Notes: generated by a model not told the origin, from the letters alone. DNA of 64,000 nucleotides from Pelagibius sp050043265 (GCA_050043265.1 JBHJIR010000004.1:1-64000); one strand, 5' to 3'; counted from the stretch's first letter, positions 52,961 through 62,429 are shown. Numbers and translations are program-made.

Positions 52961-55738
52961 CTAATCAGATCGTTCGCTCGGGGAGCCTCCGGGAGGGAAC
53001 ACCAGTTTCTGATAGAGGAACGGAATACCCAGCAGGCTGAAGCCGAGGGCGGCGAAGGACACGAAGCGGTCGAGCCCCTCCAGCGCGCCCCAGTCGAACA
53101 GCAGCACCTTGGCGGTCGCCACCGCCAGCACCGCCAGCGCGGCATAGCGCAGGCTGGCGAAACCGCTCCTCAAGCCAAGCCCAAGCAGGACCCAGGCGTA
53201 GCCGAGCCAGACCAGCGAGTAAGTCAACAGTTCGGCATCGCCGGTCGCCCCGAACCCCAAGGCAACGCCGTGATAGGCGCGGCGCACTTCGAGCGACAGG
53301 TAGACGAAGACCAGCAGCAGGGCATAGACGGCGGACGCCATCGCGGCCCGGCGCCGGCCGTCGCTGCGAAGCGCCCAGGCGAACAGCAGCGCGAAGATCG
53401 CCGGCACCAGGTAGGCGAGCGCCAGCAGGTTCACGACGGGCCAGGCGCCGACGTAGGCGCCGCTCCACAGCGGATTCGACATCAGCAGTTGGAACAGCGC
53501 CGAGTGGACGGCGGCCAGACCGGCGAGAATCCGCCAACCCCACAGCAGCACCACGCGGCCGCTATAGCGGTAGGCACGCAGGCAGCCATAGGCCATGGCG
53601 AGCCAGGCCACGGTCTGCAGCGACTGCTCGGCGAGGTCGTAGACACGGCTGCCGAGGTCGCCGGCAATGAGGCTGCGGATCTCGAAGGTGACCAGCAGCC
53701 AGGTCAGCACCAGCGCGCCGCCTTCCAGGATCAGCACCAAGGTATCGTCGGCTTGCCGGCGAAAGCGCCTGGCCGCCCACCAGAAGGCCAGCGCCGGTAC
53801 GCCGTAGCCGTAGAGGATCCAGTTGAGGCCGGGGACGGTACCCAGTGGATAGTCGAGAAGATTGTAGTTCAGCACCAGCCGCACCAGCACTACCCCGGCC
53901 ACCGCCATGGCGGCGGGCCGCAAGCTGCGCAGGTTCAGCCGGGTCGAAATCCAGGCGATGGCCGGTAGCAGCAGTGACAGGGCGACGGTGAGCCAGGCCT
54001 GCTCCAGCGCCATGGCGAAGGCGAGGCCGAGGGCGGCAACGCCGCCCAGGGCATAGATGCCGAGCAGCAGGTCGTTGGCGGTGTCGCCGCCGCGCCAGTT
54101 GCCGCGGTCCGCCAAGGCACGCGGCGGGCGGCGTCGGATCTGCGCGGCGGCGGCCAGGCAGAGCGCCGCCACGCCGCCCGCCACGGCCGACCAGGCGAGA
54201 TCGATACCGAGGCCGGTGACACGCCAGTAGGCGAGCGCCAGCAACAGCACCGGCAGGGCGGCGGAGACGCCGGCCCAAACCGCCGGTCTTGCGGCCCGCT
54301 TGAGCGTGAGGAAGCCGGTGACACCGAACAGCACGCCAAAGCCGAAGCAGACCAGCACGAAGTCGGCGAGCTCCGGCGGCACCACCGGACCCAGGGCACC
54401 GCCGTAGCCTTCGCCGCGGTAACTGTGGGTGAACGGCGGCCAGTCGGCGATGGCCGGCAAGTGCCACAAGGCGACAACGGCCAGCGCCAGCAGGGCGCCG
54501 AGGACCGTCAACCCCTCGAACACCGCCTCCCGCCAGGCGGTCGCGAGGTAAAGAGCGGTGAGCAGGAAGACCGCCGCCAACGACACCGCCCCGTAGTCGT
54601 CCATGCGCACCAGGATGAAGCCGAGCAGCGCGGCGGCCAGCGCCCCCGCCCAGGCGATGCGGTCCGGCATACTTTCAGGCAGCAGACTGTCACCGCCTGT
54701 TTCGGCGGCCCGGTAGCGCACGGCAAGGAACAGGCCGGCCAGCAGCACCACGTAGATGCCGACGGCACCGGCATCGCCCGGCGCCCACAACGCGGCGAAC
54801 CACAACAGCGGCCACAGCGTCGCGCCGGTCAGCGTGCCCCAGGCCAGCCACCAGGCCCCGGTGTAGCGGGTGATGGCGAGGGAAGCCGCGCAAAGCGCCA
54901 GGAGATAGGGGAACAGGCCCCAGGCGAAGGGCTCCGCCGTCGAGACCAGCAGCGGCGTCGCGAAGCCGCCGAGCAGCGCCAGCACGGCGATGAAAGGTCC
55001 TTGCAGGATGGCCAGGCCGAAAGCGGCGAAGGCGACCAGCGCCAGCAGCACGAAAGCGGCCAGCGGCGGCAGCAGGCCGTAGAGACCATAGGCGGCGTAG
55101 ACGCTGGCGAAGGCCGACGACAGGCCGGCGGCGGTCAAGGCCGGCGGCAGGTAGTTGGGCCCGATAGCGGCAATAGCACGCTGCAGCGGGCGGCGGCGCA
55201 GCCACTCGCCGCTGGCAGTCAGAGCGACGCCGAACAGGAAGCCGGCGGCGCAACGGGCCCAAGGGCCCATGGCGAGCCAGCCGTGGTCGTAGGTGTACTT
55301 GGCGAGGAACAGGCCGGCCAGCGCCAGGGTGATGCCGCCCAGCCAGATCAGGCCGCGCGAGGTCAGCCACTGCTCGATGCCGATCTTCGGCGGCACCGGG
55401 GCAGTGGGCGCCAAAGGCGGCTCGGGAGTTGCAGGCTCTACTGGCGGCGGCACCGGCACGGCCTCAGGTTCGTCGGCCGCCGCGCTCTTGCGTTGCGGCA
55501 GCGGCGCTTCGGCGGCACGCGGCGGCACGGCTGCCTCGCCCTCGGCCGCCATCTGGCGGCGCAGTGCGGCCAGCTCCGCCGTCACCCCGGCGAGGCGCCC
55601 GTGCAGATTGGCGAGGTCCCCGGCCGTCGCACCGTTGCCGCGAAAGAAGGCGGCGATGCCGAGGCCCGGCCCGATCAGCAGGTAGAGAACGATGGCCCCA
55701 CCCAGCAGGATAAAGAAACCTTCATCCATGGCTCGCAT
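52961..55738 (-). CDS. DUF2339 giant polytopic membrane protein
   Basis: 925 residues; ATG 55738 or the second ATG at 55729 (both near GAGGAG). One N-terminal membrane segment, a coiled coil (LHGRLAGVTAELAALRRQM), a Pro-rich acidic linker (about 65-115), then about 25 predicted membrane segments with recurrent W-, G- and A-rich turns (LGGITLALAGLFLAKY, AIGPNYLPPALTAAGL). This matches DUF2339 proteins, which lack an assigned function and are proposed to act in cell envelope or polysaccharide processes. It starts 25 bases after the phospholipid acyltransferase stop on the same strand. Confidence 0.88.
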   Translation of the reverse strand: MRAMDEGFFILLGGAIVLYLLIGPGLGIAAFFRGNGATAGDLANLHGRLAGVTAELAALRRQMAAEGEAAVPPRAAEAPLPQRKSAAADEPEAVPVPPPVEPATPEPPLAPTAPVPPKIGIEQWLTSRGLIWLGGITLALAGLFLAKYTYDHGWLAMGPWARCAAGFLFGVALTASGEWLRRRPLQRAIAAIGPNYLPPALTAAGLSSAFASVYAAYGLYGLLPPLAAFVLLALVAFAAFGLAILQGPFIAVLALLGGFATPLLVSTAEPFAWGLFPYLLALCAASLAITRYTGAWWLAWGTLTGATLWPLLWFAALWAPGDAGAVGIYVVLLAGLFLAVRYRAAETGGDSLLPESMPDRIAWAGALAAALLGFILVRMDDYGAVSLAAVFLLTALYLATAWREAVFEGLTVLGALLALAVVALWHLPAIADWPPFTHSYRGEGYGGALGPVVPPELADFVLVCFGFGVLFGVTGFLTLKRAARPAVWAGVSAALPVLLLALAYWRVTGLGIDLAWSAVAGGVAALCLAAAAQIRRRPPRALADRGNWRGGDTANDLLLGIYALGGVAALGLAFAMALEQAWLTVALSLLLPAIAWISTRLNLRSLRPAAMAVAGVVLVRLVLNYNLLDYPLGTVPGLNWILYGYGVPALAFWWAARRFRRQADDTLVLILEGGALVLTWLLVTFEIRSLIAGDLGSRVYDLAEQSLQTVAWLAMAYGCLRAYRYSGRVVLLWGWRILAGLAAVHSALFQLLMSNPLWSGAYVGAWPVVNLLALAYLVPAIFALLFAWALRSDGRRRAAMASAVYALLLVFVYLSLEVRRAYHGVALGFGATGDAELLTYSLVWLGYAWVLLGLGLRSGFASLRYAALAVLAVATAKVLLFDWGALEGLDRFVSFAALGFSLLGIPFLYQKLVFPPGGSPSERSD

Positions 55739-55763
55739 TACTCCTCAACAAAGGACAGGCCGC

Positions 55764-58700
55764 TCAGGCAGCGCCCTGAGGTCCCAGCAGTTCCTCGGCC
55801 AGCGCCTTGGCGCCGGGATGGTCGGCCTTGCCGCTGCCCAGCAGTGGCAGCTTGTCGACGGTGAAGATCTGGCGCGGCACCATCAGTTCGCTGGCACCCT
55901 GCGACCGGGCGAAGGCGGAAATCTCGTCGCGCGGCGCCGCCTCGCGCTCGGTCAGCAACACCAGTTGCTCGCCCTTGCGCGCGTCGGGCAAGGCGACCAC
56001 GACGTGCATCTCGTCGGGCCACAGCGTGGCGACGAGGGTCTCGGCGGCGCCGAGGGAGACCATCTCACCGGCGATCTTGGCGAAGCGCTTGGCCCGGCCC
56101 AGGATGGTGACGTAACCGCCCTCGTCGATGTCGACGATGTCGCCGGTGTCGTACCAGCCGTTCTGCGGCGGCTCCAGCGTGCCGGGGTTGTCGGCCTTCA
56201 GGTAGCCGAGCATGACATTGGGACCGGCGACCTCCAGGCGGCCCCCCTGCTCCACGCCGGGCACCGGCTCCAGGCGATGGTCGATGCCGGGCAGCAGGCG
56301 GCCGACGCTACCGGCCTTGAAGTGCATCGGCGAGTTCACCGCGATGACCGGCGAACACTCGGTGGCGCCGTAGCCTTCCAGGATGCGCAGGCCAAATTTG
56401 TCCATCCACACCCGGCGGGTCTCGTCGCGCACCCGCTCGGCACCGGCAAAGACGTAGCGCATGGCATAGAAGTCGTAGGGGTGCGCCATGCGGGCGTAGC
56501 CGGCCAGGAAGGTGTCGGTGCCAAACATGATGGTGGCGTTGGTGTCGTAGGCCAGCACCGGCACGATGCGGTAGTGCAGCGGCGAAGGATACATGAAGGT
56601 CTTCACGCCGGAGAACAGCGGCAAGAGCATGCCGCCGGTCAGGCCGAAGGAGTGGAACACCGGCAGCGCGTTGAACACGCTGTCGGTCGGGTTGAAGTCG
56701 ATGCGCGCGGCAAGCTGGCGGCAGTTGGCCAGTAGGTTGTCGTGGCTCAGCACCACGCCCTTGGGCTGGCCTTCGGAGCCCGAAGTGAACAGCACCATGG
56801 CCGGCGCGTTGGGGTCGAGCCCCCGGGTGCCGCAGGCCCGGGCGTGGATCGAGCCGGCAAAGGGCCGGCCCAGCAGGCCGTAGAGCTTTGAGAAAACCCC
56901 GATGTCGCGGCGCAGGTCCTCCAGGCAGACGATTTTCACCGCGCCCGACAGCGCCTCGGCGACATCGCCCAGCTTGGCCTGCTCGATGAAGCGGCGCGAG
57001 GTGTAGACCGTGGCGATCTGCGCCGTCTGGCAGGCCGAGATCAGGTTGGCGCTGCCGGCGGTGAAGTTCAGCATCGCCGGCACCCGTCCGAAGGCCTGCA
57101 GGCCGAAGAAGGTGACAGCGGCCCCGGCGGCGCTGGGCAGCATCAGCCCGACGATCTCGCCACGCCGGGTCTGCTTGGCCATCTTGCGGCCCAGCACCAG
57201 GGCGCCGGTCACCAGGCGGCTGTAGGTCAGCGGCTTGCGTTCGATGTCCTCGACCGCGGGCTTGCCGCCGCCGTGCAGGGCGCGGGCTTCCAGCAGGGCC
57301 TGGAACAGAGTGCGCGGTTCCTGGTGGTGGATGCGGAACATCATGTCCGACATCACCTCGTAGAGCGCGTCGCCGGCCAGTTGGCGGCGGCGGCGGCCCC
57401 GCGCCTCGGCCGGGATCTGGAATTGGCGCGGCGGCAGCACGGTGATGGTGATCTTGGGAAACAGCCGCAGGCGGAACTTGCCCTTCAGACGCGAGAAGTG
57501 GGTGAACTGGGCGCCGTCCAGGCGCACCGGCAGGATCTGCGCGCCGGCCTTGTCGGCGACCATGCCCGGCCCTTCGTAGACCTTCATCAGGGCGCCGGTG
57601 ACAGTGATGCGGCCTTCCGGGAAGATGACGCAGTGCTTGCCCTTCTCCACCTCGCGAATGAGGGCGCGGGTCGCCAGCGGCGAGGTCGGGTCCATCGGGA
57701 AGGCCTCGACCAGGGTCAGGAAGGGTTTTGCCCACCAGCGCGTGGCGATGTGGGTGTCGATGGCGAACATCGGACGCCCCGGCAGGAAGGCGGCAAGCAG
57801 CGCGCCGTCCAGGAAGGAGACGTGGTTCACCACGATGACCGCCTTGTCGCCGGCCGCCTTGAGGTTCTCGCGGCCATGCACCTCGACCCGGTAGAACAGG
57901 CGCAGCAGCCCGGCGGCGAGTCCCTTCATCAGTTCCTGCGGCAGCAGCTTGCAGACGTAGTACGCGGCGATGACGTTGGCGCCGGCGATGACCAGGAAAA
58001 CGCCGGTCACCGTCATGCCCAGGGCGAAGAGTCCCGCCACCACCGCCGAGCCCAGCACCATGAAGAGGGCGTTCATCACGTTGTTGGCGGCGAAGCTGCG
58101 CGCGCGGTGATCGGCCTCGCTGCGCGCCTGCACGATGGCATACAGTGGCACGATGTAGAGGCCGCCACAGATCGAGACCAGCAGCAGGTCGGCGAGGATG
58201 CGCCAGTGCGCGGCCTGACTGACGAATGCCAGTGCGCCCAGCAGCGGCGCTTCTGAAGAAACCGGCACGACCGCGACGCTGGCGAAGTAGAGATCGATGG
58301 AGAACACCGCCATGCCGAGGGCGCCGAAAGGCACCGTGCGCGCCGAGACCTCGCCCTTCAGCAGGCGGTCGCAGCCGATCGAGCCGACGCCGATGCCGAT
58401 GGAAAAGACCGTGAGAAACAGCGTCACCACCTGCTCGTTGCCGCCCAGCACGTCCTTGGCGTAGGGCGCGAACAATAGGATGAAAGTGGCGCCCACCAGC
58501 CAGAACCACGAGATGCCGAGGATCGACAGGAAGATGTCGCGGCGCCCGGCGGCGTGTTTCAGGATCGCGCGCGTCTCGCCGACGACGTTCCAGTTGACCT
58601 TCAGGCCCGGCGCGGTGGCCGGCGCCGGCGGGATGGTAAGACTGGCCGCCCAGCCCAACAGGGCAACGGCGACCACCCCGGCAGAGACGATGGTCCCGCC

Positions 58701-59261
58701 GTCTTCGGTCAGGATCAGCAGGCCGCCGGCGATGGTGCCGAGCAGGATGGCCAGGAAGGTCGCCGCCTCGATCAGGGCATTGCCGCCGACCAGCTCCTTG
58801 GCTTCCAGGTGCTGCGGCAGGATGCCGTACTTCAAGGGGCCGAAGAACGACGACTGGGTGCCCATCAGGAACAGCACGGCGATGAGGAAGTCGGCACGGC
58901 CCCAGGCAAAACCCGCGGCGGCCAGCGCCATGATGGCGATCTCCGCCGTCTTCACCCAGCGGATCATGCGCGCCTTGTCGTACTTGTCGGCGAGTTGGCC
59001 GGCGGTCGCCGAGAACAGGAAGAACGGCAGGATGAAGACGCCGCCTGCAATGGCCACCAGCACCTCGCCGCCGAGCCCCGCCGGCGCCGAGCCGTTTTCC
59101 GCCCCCCCCCCTGCCGCCAGGCGGAACAGGATCAGCACCACCAGCGCGTTCTTGAACAGGTTGTCGTTGAAGGCGCCGAGGAACTGCGTGACGAACAGCG
59201 GCAGGAAGCGACGGCTCTTCAGGATATCCAGGGTACGGTCCGACATGATCTTCTCATCCAA
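55764..59261 (-). CDS. aas: LplT-PlsC-AMP ligase fusion (acyl-ACP--phospholipid O-acyltransferase)
   Basis: 1165 residues combining three steps of lysophospholipid repair. Residues about 15-420: LplT-like MFS flippase (LFVTQFLGAFNDNLFKNALV). About 430-640: PlsC acyltransferase with NHVSFLDGALL (H-x4-D) and FPEGRITVTG. About 660-1150: AMP-binding acyl-ACP synthetase with LFTSGSEGQPKGVVLSHDN, EGYGATECSPV, WYDTGDI and the catalytic-type Lys region LPLLGSGKADHPG. A run of ten C at 59102-59111 (G10 in the gene, residues 51-54) is a slippage-prone site. Preceded by the TetR gene with a short gap and followed by DUF2339. Confidence 0.92.
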   Translation of the reverse strand: MDEKIMSDRTLDILKSRRFLPLFVTQFLGAFNDNLFKNALVVLILFRLAAGGGAENGSAPAGLGGEVLVAIAGGVFILPFFLFSATAGQLADKYDKARMIRWVKTAEIAIMALAAAGFAWGRADFLIAVLFLMGTQSSFFGPLKYGILPQHLEAKELVGGNALIEAATFLAILLGTIAGGLLILTEDGGTIVSAGVVAVALLGWAASLTIPPAPATAPGLKVNWNVVGETRAILKHAAGRRDIFLSILGISWFWLVGATFILLFAPYAKDVLGGNEQVVTLFLTVFSIGIGVGSIGCDRLLKGEVSARTVPFGALGMAVFSIDLYFASVAVVPVSSEAPLLGALAFVSQAAHWRILADLLLVSICGGLYIVPLYAIVQARSEADHRARSFAANNVMNALFMVLGSAVVAGLFALGMTVTGVFLVIAGANVIAAYYVCKLLPQELMKGLAAGLLRLFYRVEVHGRENLKAAGDKAVIVVNHVSFLDGALLAAFLPGRPMFAIDTHIATRWWAKPFLTLVEAFPMDPTSPLATRALIREVEKGKHCVIFPEGRITVTGALMKVYEGPGMVADKAGAQILPVRLDGAQFTHFSRLKGKFRLRLFPKITITVLPPRQFQIPAEARGRRRRQLAGDALYEVMSDMMFRIHHQEPRTLFQALLEARALHGGGKPAVEDIERKPLTYSRLVTGALVLGRKMAKQTRRGEIVGLMLPSAAGAAVTFFGLQAFGRVPAMLNFTAGSANLISACQTAQIATVYTSRRFIEQAKLGDVAEALSGAVKIVCLEDLRRDIGVFSKLYGLLGRPFAGSIHARACGTRGLDPNAPAMVLFTSGSEGQPKGVVLSHDNLLANCRQLAARIDFNPTDSVFNALPVFHSFGLTGGMLLPLFSGVKTFMYPSPLHYRIVPVLAYDTNATIMFGTDTFLAGYARMAHPYDFYAMRYVFAGAERVRDETRRVWMDKFGLRILEGYGATECSPVIAVNSPMHFKAGSVGRLLPGIDHRLEPVPGVEQGGRLEVAGPNVMLGYLKADNPGTLEPPQNGWYDTGDIVDIDEGGYVTILGRAKRFAKIAGEMVSLGAAETLVATLWPDEMHVVVALPDARKGEQLVLLTEREAAPRDEISAFARSQGASELMVPRQIFTVDKLPLLGSGKADHPGAKALAEELLGPQGAA
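59102..59111. repeat. Homopolymer C10 inside aas (slippage-prone)
   Basis: Ten consecutive C on + (ten G on the coding strand) encode Gly51-Gly53 of the fusion. A one-base change would shift the frame and truncate the protein before its catalytic domains. Confidence 0.9.
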
Positions 59262-59279
59262 TCCGATGAAGGTCGTTCA

Positions 59280-59900
59280 CTATTGAGCGACGGCGCCGCC
59301 GCCCAGTGCCTGCCAGCAGCCCGCGGTGAGCCGCGCGGCGAAGTCGCCCAGCGGCCGGGTGACGCGCCCGTAAACGCGGAACACGGCGACCTGCAACACC
59401 ATGCCCAGCACCATCGCGGTGGCGACCTCCGGGTCCTGCGGCGGAATCTCGCCGCGGTCGATGGCCGCCGCGATAACCGCCTTCAGCACCTTCACCGGGG
59501 TCTGCATGTCCTCGGTCACCCGCGCCAACTGGCCGTGCTGCACCAGCAGCAGGAAGCGAAACATGTCCGGGTCCTGTTCATAGAGGCTACAGAACAGGCC
59601 GACCATGACCGCCAGCTTGGACCGCAGCCCCCGGCGGCCCGCCTGCTGCCCGGCGAGCCGGGCTGCGAGGCGCAGATAGTTGGCCGAGAAGAGCTGCCAG
59701 ATCAGCTCCTCCTTGCTGGGGTAGTGGCGATAGATCGTGCCTTCGGCGATGCCTGCCGCGCGGGCGATGTCGCCGATGGTGGTGCGGTCGACCCCCTTGT
59801 CGGCAAAGAGCGCCAGGGTGACCTGCTCGATCTTTTCCTGGGTGCGGGCCCCCCGGCTTTCCGGGGGGCGGGCCTGCCCGGAGGCAACCGGCGAAACCAT
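59280..59900 (-). CDS. TetR-family repressor of the aas-DUF2339 operon
   Basis: 206 residues. N-terminal HTH (about 18-65: RTQEKIEQVTLALFADKGVDRTTIGDIARAAGIAEGTIYRHYPSKEELIWQLF) with the canonical TetR pattern, then a helical ligand-binding domain (LRSKLAVMVGLFCSLYEQDPDMFRFLLLVQHGQ). It lies directly upstream of aas on the same strand. A perfect palindrome covers its promoter, so autorepression and control of the operon by a lipid-like ligand are likely. Confidence 0.93.
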   Translation of the reverse strand: MVSPVASGQARPPESRGARTQEKIEQVTLALFADKGVDRTTIGDIARAAGIAEGTIYRHYPSKEELIWQLFSANYLRLAARLAGQQAGRRGLRSKLAVMVGLFCSLYEQDPDMFRFLLLVQHGQLARVTEDMQTPVKVLKAVIAAAIDRGEIPPQDPEVATAMVLGMVLQVAVFRVYGRVTRPLGDFAARLTAGCWQALGGGAVAQ

Positions 59901-59920
59901 CGTCTATCCTCAACTGAAAT

Positions 59921-59946
59921 TATGTGAGTGAACGTTCACTCACATA
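59921..59946. promoter_or_regulatory. Perfect 26-bp palindrome, TetR operator
   Basis: TATGTGAGTGAAC (59921-59933) is followed directly by its exact complement GTTCACTCACATA (59934-59946). It sits 21-46 bases upstream of the TetR start. The central TGAACGTTCA core is typical of TetR-family fatty-acid/envelope regulator sites. Confidence 0.9.
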
Positions 59947-60224
59947 TAGGCCCTTCCCTCTCCCTTGACAAGGGCCTTGGCAGGCGGTGCCCTATCATCA
60001 GCTGAGGCTATCAGACCCATATGAAATAACGATTTTACAGATATTCATGAGGCGTCGAGGATTAAGCCATCCTGCTGGAATCCTGCGGATAATCTTGGCA
60101 GCGGCAATCGCCGCCGGAAAAGCGGCGACGGGGCTTGTTACAAAACCTGCCCTCAAGGGGGCACGGCAGACACGGCTGGTCACCGCGGAGGATGTCCCGC
60201 CGCCCGGACAAACCTGCAGGAAAA

Positions 60225-60242
60225 CAAATGGTTAACCATTTG
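60225..60242. promoter_or_regulatory. 18-bp perfect palindrome
   Basis: CAAATGGTTAACCATTTG is fully self-complementary. Located 103-120 bases before the transporter start. Candidate operator for an unidentified dimeric regulator. Confidence 0.7.
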
Positions 60243-60305
60243 GGCGCACGATATCTGGTAGGCCTGCGTCCGGTTCGCCTACTCACTTGCGGACTCGATC
60301 AAATA

Positions 60306-60323
60306 ATGTAAGATTTCTTACAT
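60306..60323. promoter_or_regulatory. ATGTAAGA-N2-TCTTACAT palindrome at the transporter promoter
   Basis: Eight-base arms (60306-60313 and 60316-60323) around TT, 22 bases before the TTG start at 60345. Position overlapping a probable promoter or 5' leader indicates repression or activation of this gene. Confidence 0.7.
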
Positions 60324-60344
60324 CTGGTAAATCTCTGGAATCGC

Positions 60345-62042
60345 TTGGACTCTGCCTTGGAAACCATCGTTAGCATCGTCGGCGGCGTCGCTCTCCTGCT
60401 CTGGGGGGTGCGCATGGTGCGCACCGGAGTGACCCGCTCCTTCGGCGCCGAGTTGCGCCGCTTGCTGGCGATTTCCATCAAGTCGCGCCTGACCGCCTTC
60501 CTTTCCGGCCTGGCGGTTACCGCCGCCCTGCAGAGCGGCACCGCGACGACGCTGATCATCACCTCCTTCGCCGCCCAGGGCCTGATCACCGGCGGCGCCG
60601 CGCTGGCCATCATCCTGGGCGCCGACGTCGGCACTACCGCGGTGGTCCAGGTGCTGTCCTTCGGGCTCAACTGGCTGTCGCCGCTGCTGATCGCCGCCGG
60701 GGTGTTCGGTTTTCTCTCCGCCAAGCGCAGCCGCCACAAGAACCTGGCGCGCATCACCCTCGGCCTCGGCCTCATGCTGCTGGCGCTGCACCTCATCGTC
60801 GGGGCCTCCGCGCCGTTGCGCGAATCCGAGGTCTTTACCGTGCTGGTGGAGCCGCTGGGCCGCGAACCGCTGCTGGCGGTCCTGGTCGCCGCCGGGCTTA
60901 CCTGGGCCGCCCATTCCTCCGTCGCCATGGTGCTGCTGATCATGTCGCTGGCGGCCTCCGGCGTGTTCGCCGCGCCGCTGGCCCTGACCCTGGTGCTGGG
61001 CGCCAACCTGGGTGCCGCGATCACCCCCTTGGCCGTCGCCTGGGCCTCGCCGGCCGCCGCGCGCCGCCCGGCGCTGGGCAACCTGATGATCCGCACCGCC
61101 GGCGTGCTGGCCGTGCTGCCGCTGCTGCACTGGCTGCTACCCTATCTCCAGCTGCTCGGCAGCGAGCCGGCGCGCCTGGTCGCCAATTTCCACACCTTGT
61201 TCAACCTGGCCATCGCCGCGCTGTTCCTGCCCTTCGTGAACCAGACCGCCGCGCTGATGGCCCGGCTGCTGCCCGACGAGATCGTCGCCAACGACCCGAG
61301 CCGCGCCAGGTACCTCGACCACGGCACCCTGGAGACGCCGGCAGTCGCGCTGACCTGCGCGACCCGCGAGGCGTTGCGCATGGGTGACGAGGTAAAAAAG
61401 ATGCTGCTGGCGGCCGGGCAGGTCCTGCGCAGCAACGACGAGACCCTGAAAAAGGAAACCGAGGCGGCGGACGACATCGTCGACCGCCTGCACGAGGCCA
61501 TCAAGCTGTACCTGACCAAGCTGAACAACGAGGAACTGGACGAGCCGGAAAGCGCGCGCTGCGTCGAGATCCTGAACTTCACCACCAACCTCGAGCACAT
61601 CGGCGACATCATCGACAAGAACCTGATGGAGCTGGCGAGCAAGAAGATCAAGCAGCACACCGCCTTTTCCACCCCCGGCATGGCGGAGCTGGAAAGCTTT
61701 CACGTCCGCATCGTCGGCAACCTGGACCTGGCGATGAACGTCTTCGCCTCGGGCGATATCGAGCTGGCCCGCCAGCTGCTGCGCCAGAAGACGCAGGTGC
61801 GCGAGCTGGAGCGCAAGTACATCGAAAACCACTACGAACGCGTCGGCGCCCGGCGGCCGGAATCCATCACCTCCTCTTCGCTGCATCTCGATGTGCTGCG
61901 GGACCTGAAGCGCATCAACAGCCACCTGACCTCGGCGGCCTACTCCATCCTGGAACGCGCCGGCGAGCTGTCGGAGAGCCGGCTGGTGGAGCACCGCAAG
62001 GTCGCAACCGGACAGAGCGTTGCCAGCCCCGATCTGTCATAA
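60345..62042 (+). CDS. Na+/phosphate cotransporter (NptA/YjbB type) with PhoU domain
   Basis: 565 residues, TTG start with GGAA upstream. Two Na/Pi-cotransporter repeats in the first 300 residues: LLLWGVRMVRTGVTRSFG, TAALQSGTATTLIITSFA (QS-G-T signature), and LTWAAHSSVAMVLLIMSLA in the second repeat, with LGANLGAAITPL. Residues about 350-550 form a PhoU-like helical domain (REALRMGDEVKKMLLAAGQVL, TTNLEHIGDIIDKNLMELA). Role: phosphate transport or export homeostasis. Two palindromes upstream imply specific control. hisE-like gene starts 18 bases after its stop. Confidence 0.9.
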   Translation: MDSALETIVSIVGGVALLLWGVRMVRTGVTRSFGAELRRLLAISIKSRLTAFLSGLAVTAALQSGTATTLIITSFAAQGLITGGAALAIILGADVGTTAVVQVLSFGLNWLSPLLIAAGVFGFLSAKRSRHKNLARITLGLGLMLLALHLIVGASAPLRESEVFTVLVEPLGREPLLAVLVAAGLTWAAHSSVAMVLLIMSLAASGVFAAPLALTLVLGANLGAAITPLAVAWASPAAARRPALGNLMIRTAGVLAVLPLLHWLLPYLQLLGSEPARLVANFHTLFNLAIAALFLPFVNQTAALMARLLPDEIVANDPSRARYLDHGTLETPAVALTCATREALRMGDEVKKMLLAAGQVLRSNDETLKKETEAADDIVDRLHEAIKLYLTKLNNEELDEPESARCVEILNFTTNLEHIGDIIDKNLMELASKKIKQHTAFSTPGMAELESFHVRIVGNLDLAMNVFASGDIELARQLLRQKTQVRELERKYIENHYERVGARRPESITSSSLHLDVLRDLKRINSHLTSAAYSILERAGELSESRLVEHRKVATGQSVASPDLS

Positions 62043-62060
62043 CACGGGACGATCCTGCCG

Positions 62061-62429
62061 ATGAGCGACGCCATCCAAAGGCTGTATGCGAAGGTCACCC
62101 TGGAACGCGGGGGCAACCCCAAGACATCGCGCACCGCCAAGCTGTTCGCCGACGGGCGCACCAAGATCGCCAAGAAGTTGGTCGAGGAAGCCTCAGAGGT
62201 GTCGCTGGAGTGCGTCGTCAACAATCGCGACGAGGTAATCCACGAGTCGGTCGACCTGCTGTACAACTGGATCGTCCTGCTGTCGGAGATGGGCATCCGC
62301 CCGGCTGAGATCTGGCACGAGATGGAACGCCGCGAGGCCGAGTACGGCATCGCGGGCAAGCTGCCGAAAAACGAAAGTGGCAACGGCAATTCCTGCGCCG
62401 GCAAGAAAAAGGCCGCCGGGCAGCCATGA
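62061..62429 (+). CDS. HisE-like phosphoribosyl-ATP pyrophosphatase
   Basis: 122 residues with the MazG-fold PRA-PH pattern: RTAKLFADGRTKIAKKLVEEASEVSLE (Glu-rich metal site) and ESVDLLYNWIVLL. HisE proteins are about 100-110 residues. The tail of 20 residues (KNESGNGNSCAGKKKAAGQP) is not conserved. It is not among histidine genes here; instead it lies between a Na/Pi transporter and a DeoR regulator, with its stop overlapping the DeoR ATG. It may be the genomic hisE or a paralogue acting on another nucleotide. Confidence 0.82.
   Translation: MSDAIQRLYAKVTLERGGNPKTSRTAKLFADGRTKIAKKLVEEASEVSLECVVNNRDEVIHESVDLLYNWIVLLSEMGIRPAEIWHEMERREAEYGIAGKLPKNESGNGNSCAGKKKAAGQP

Larger units (their letters stand above)
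59947..60344. other. Intergenic region between tetR and the Na/Pi transporter
   Basis: 398 bases, AT-richer than its surroundings. An 82-codon frame (59987-60235) has no family features and is not called. Two strong palindromes occur before the transporter (listed separately). Both divergent promoters should lie here. Confidence 0.6.

Noticed and set aside
59987..60235. 82-codon plus-strand frame as a small gene
   Set aside because: No ribosome binding site, no family feature, atypical composition, and it overlaps the palindromic regulatory region.
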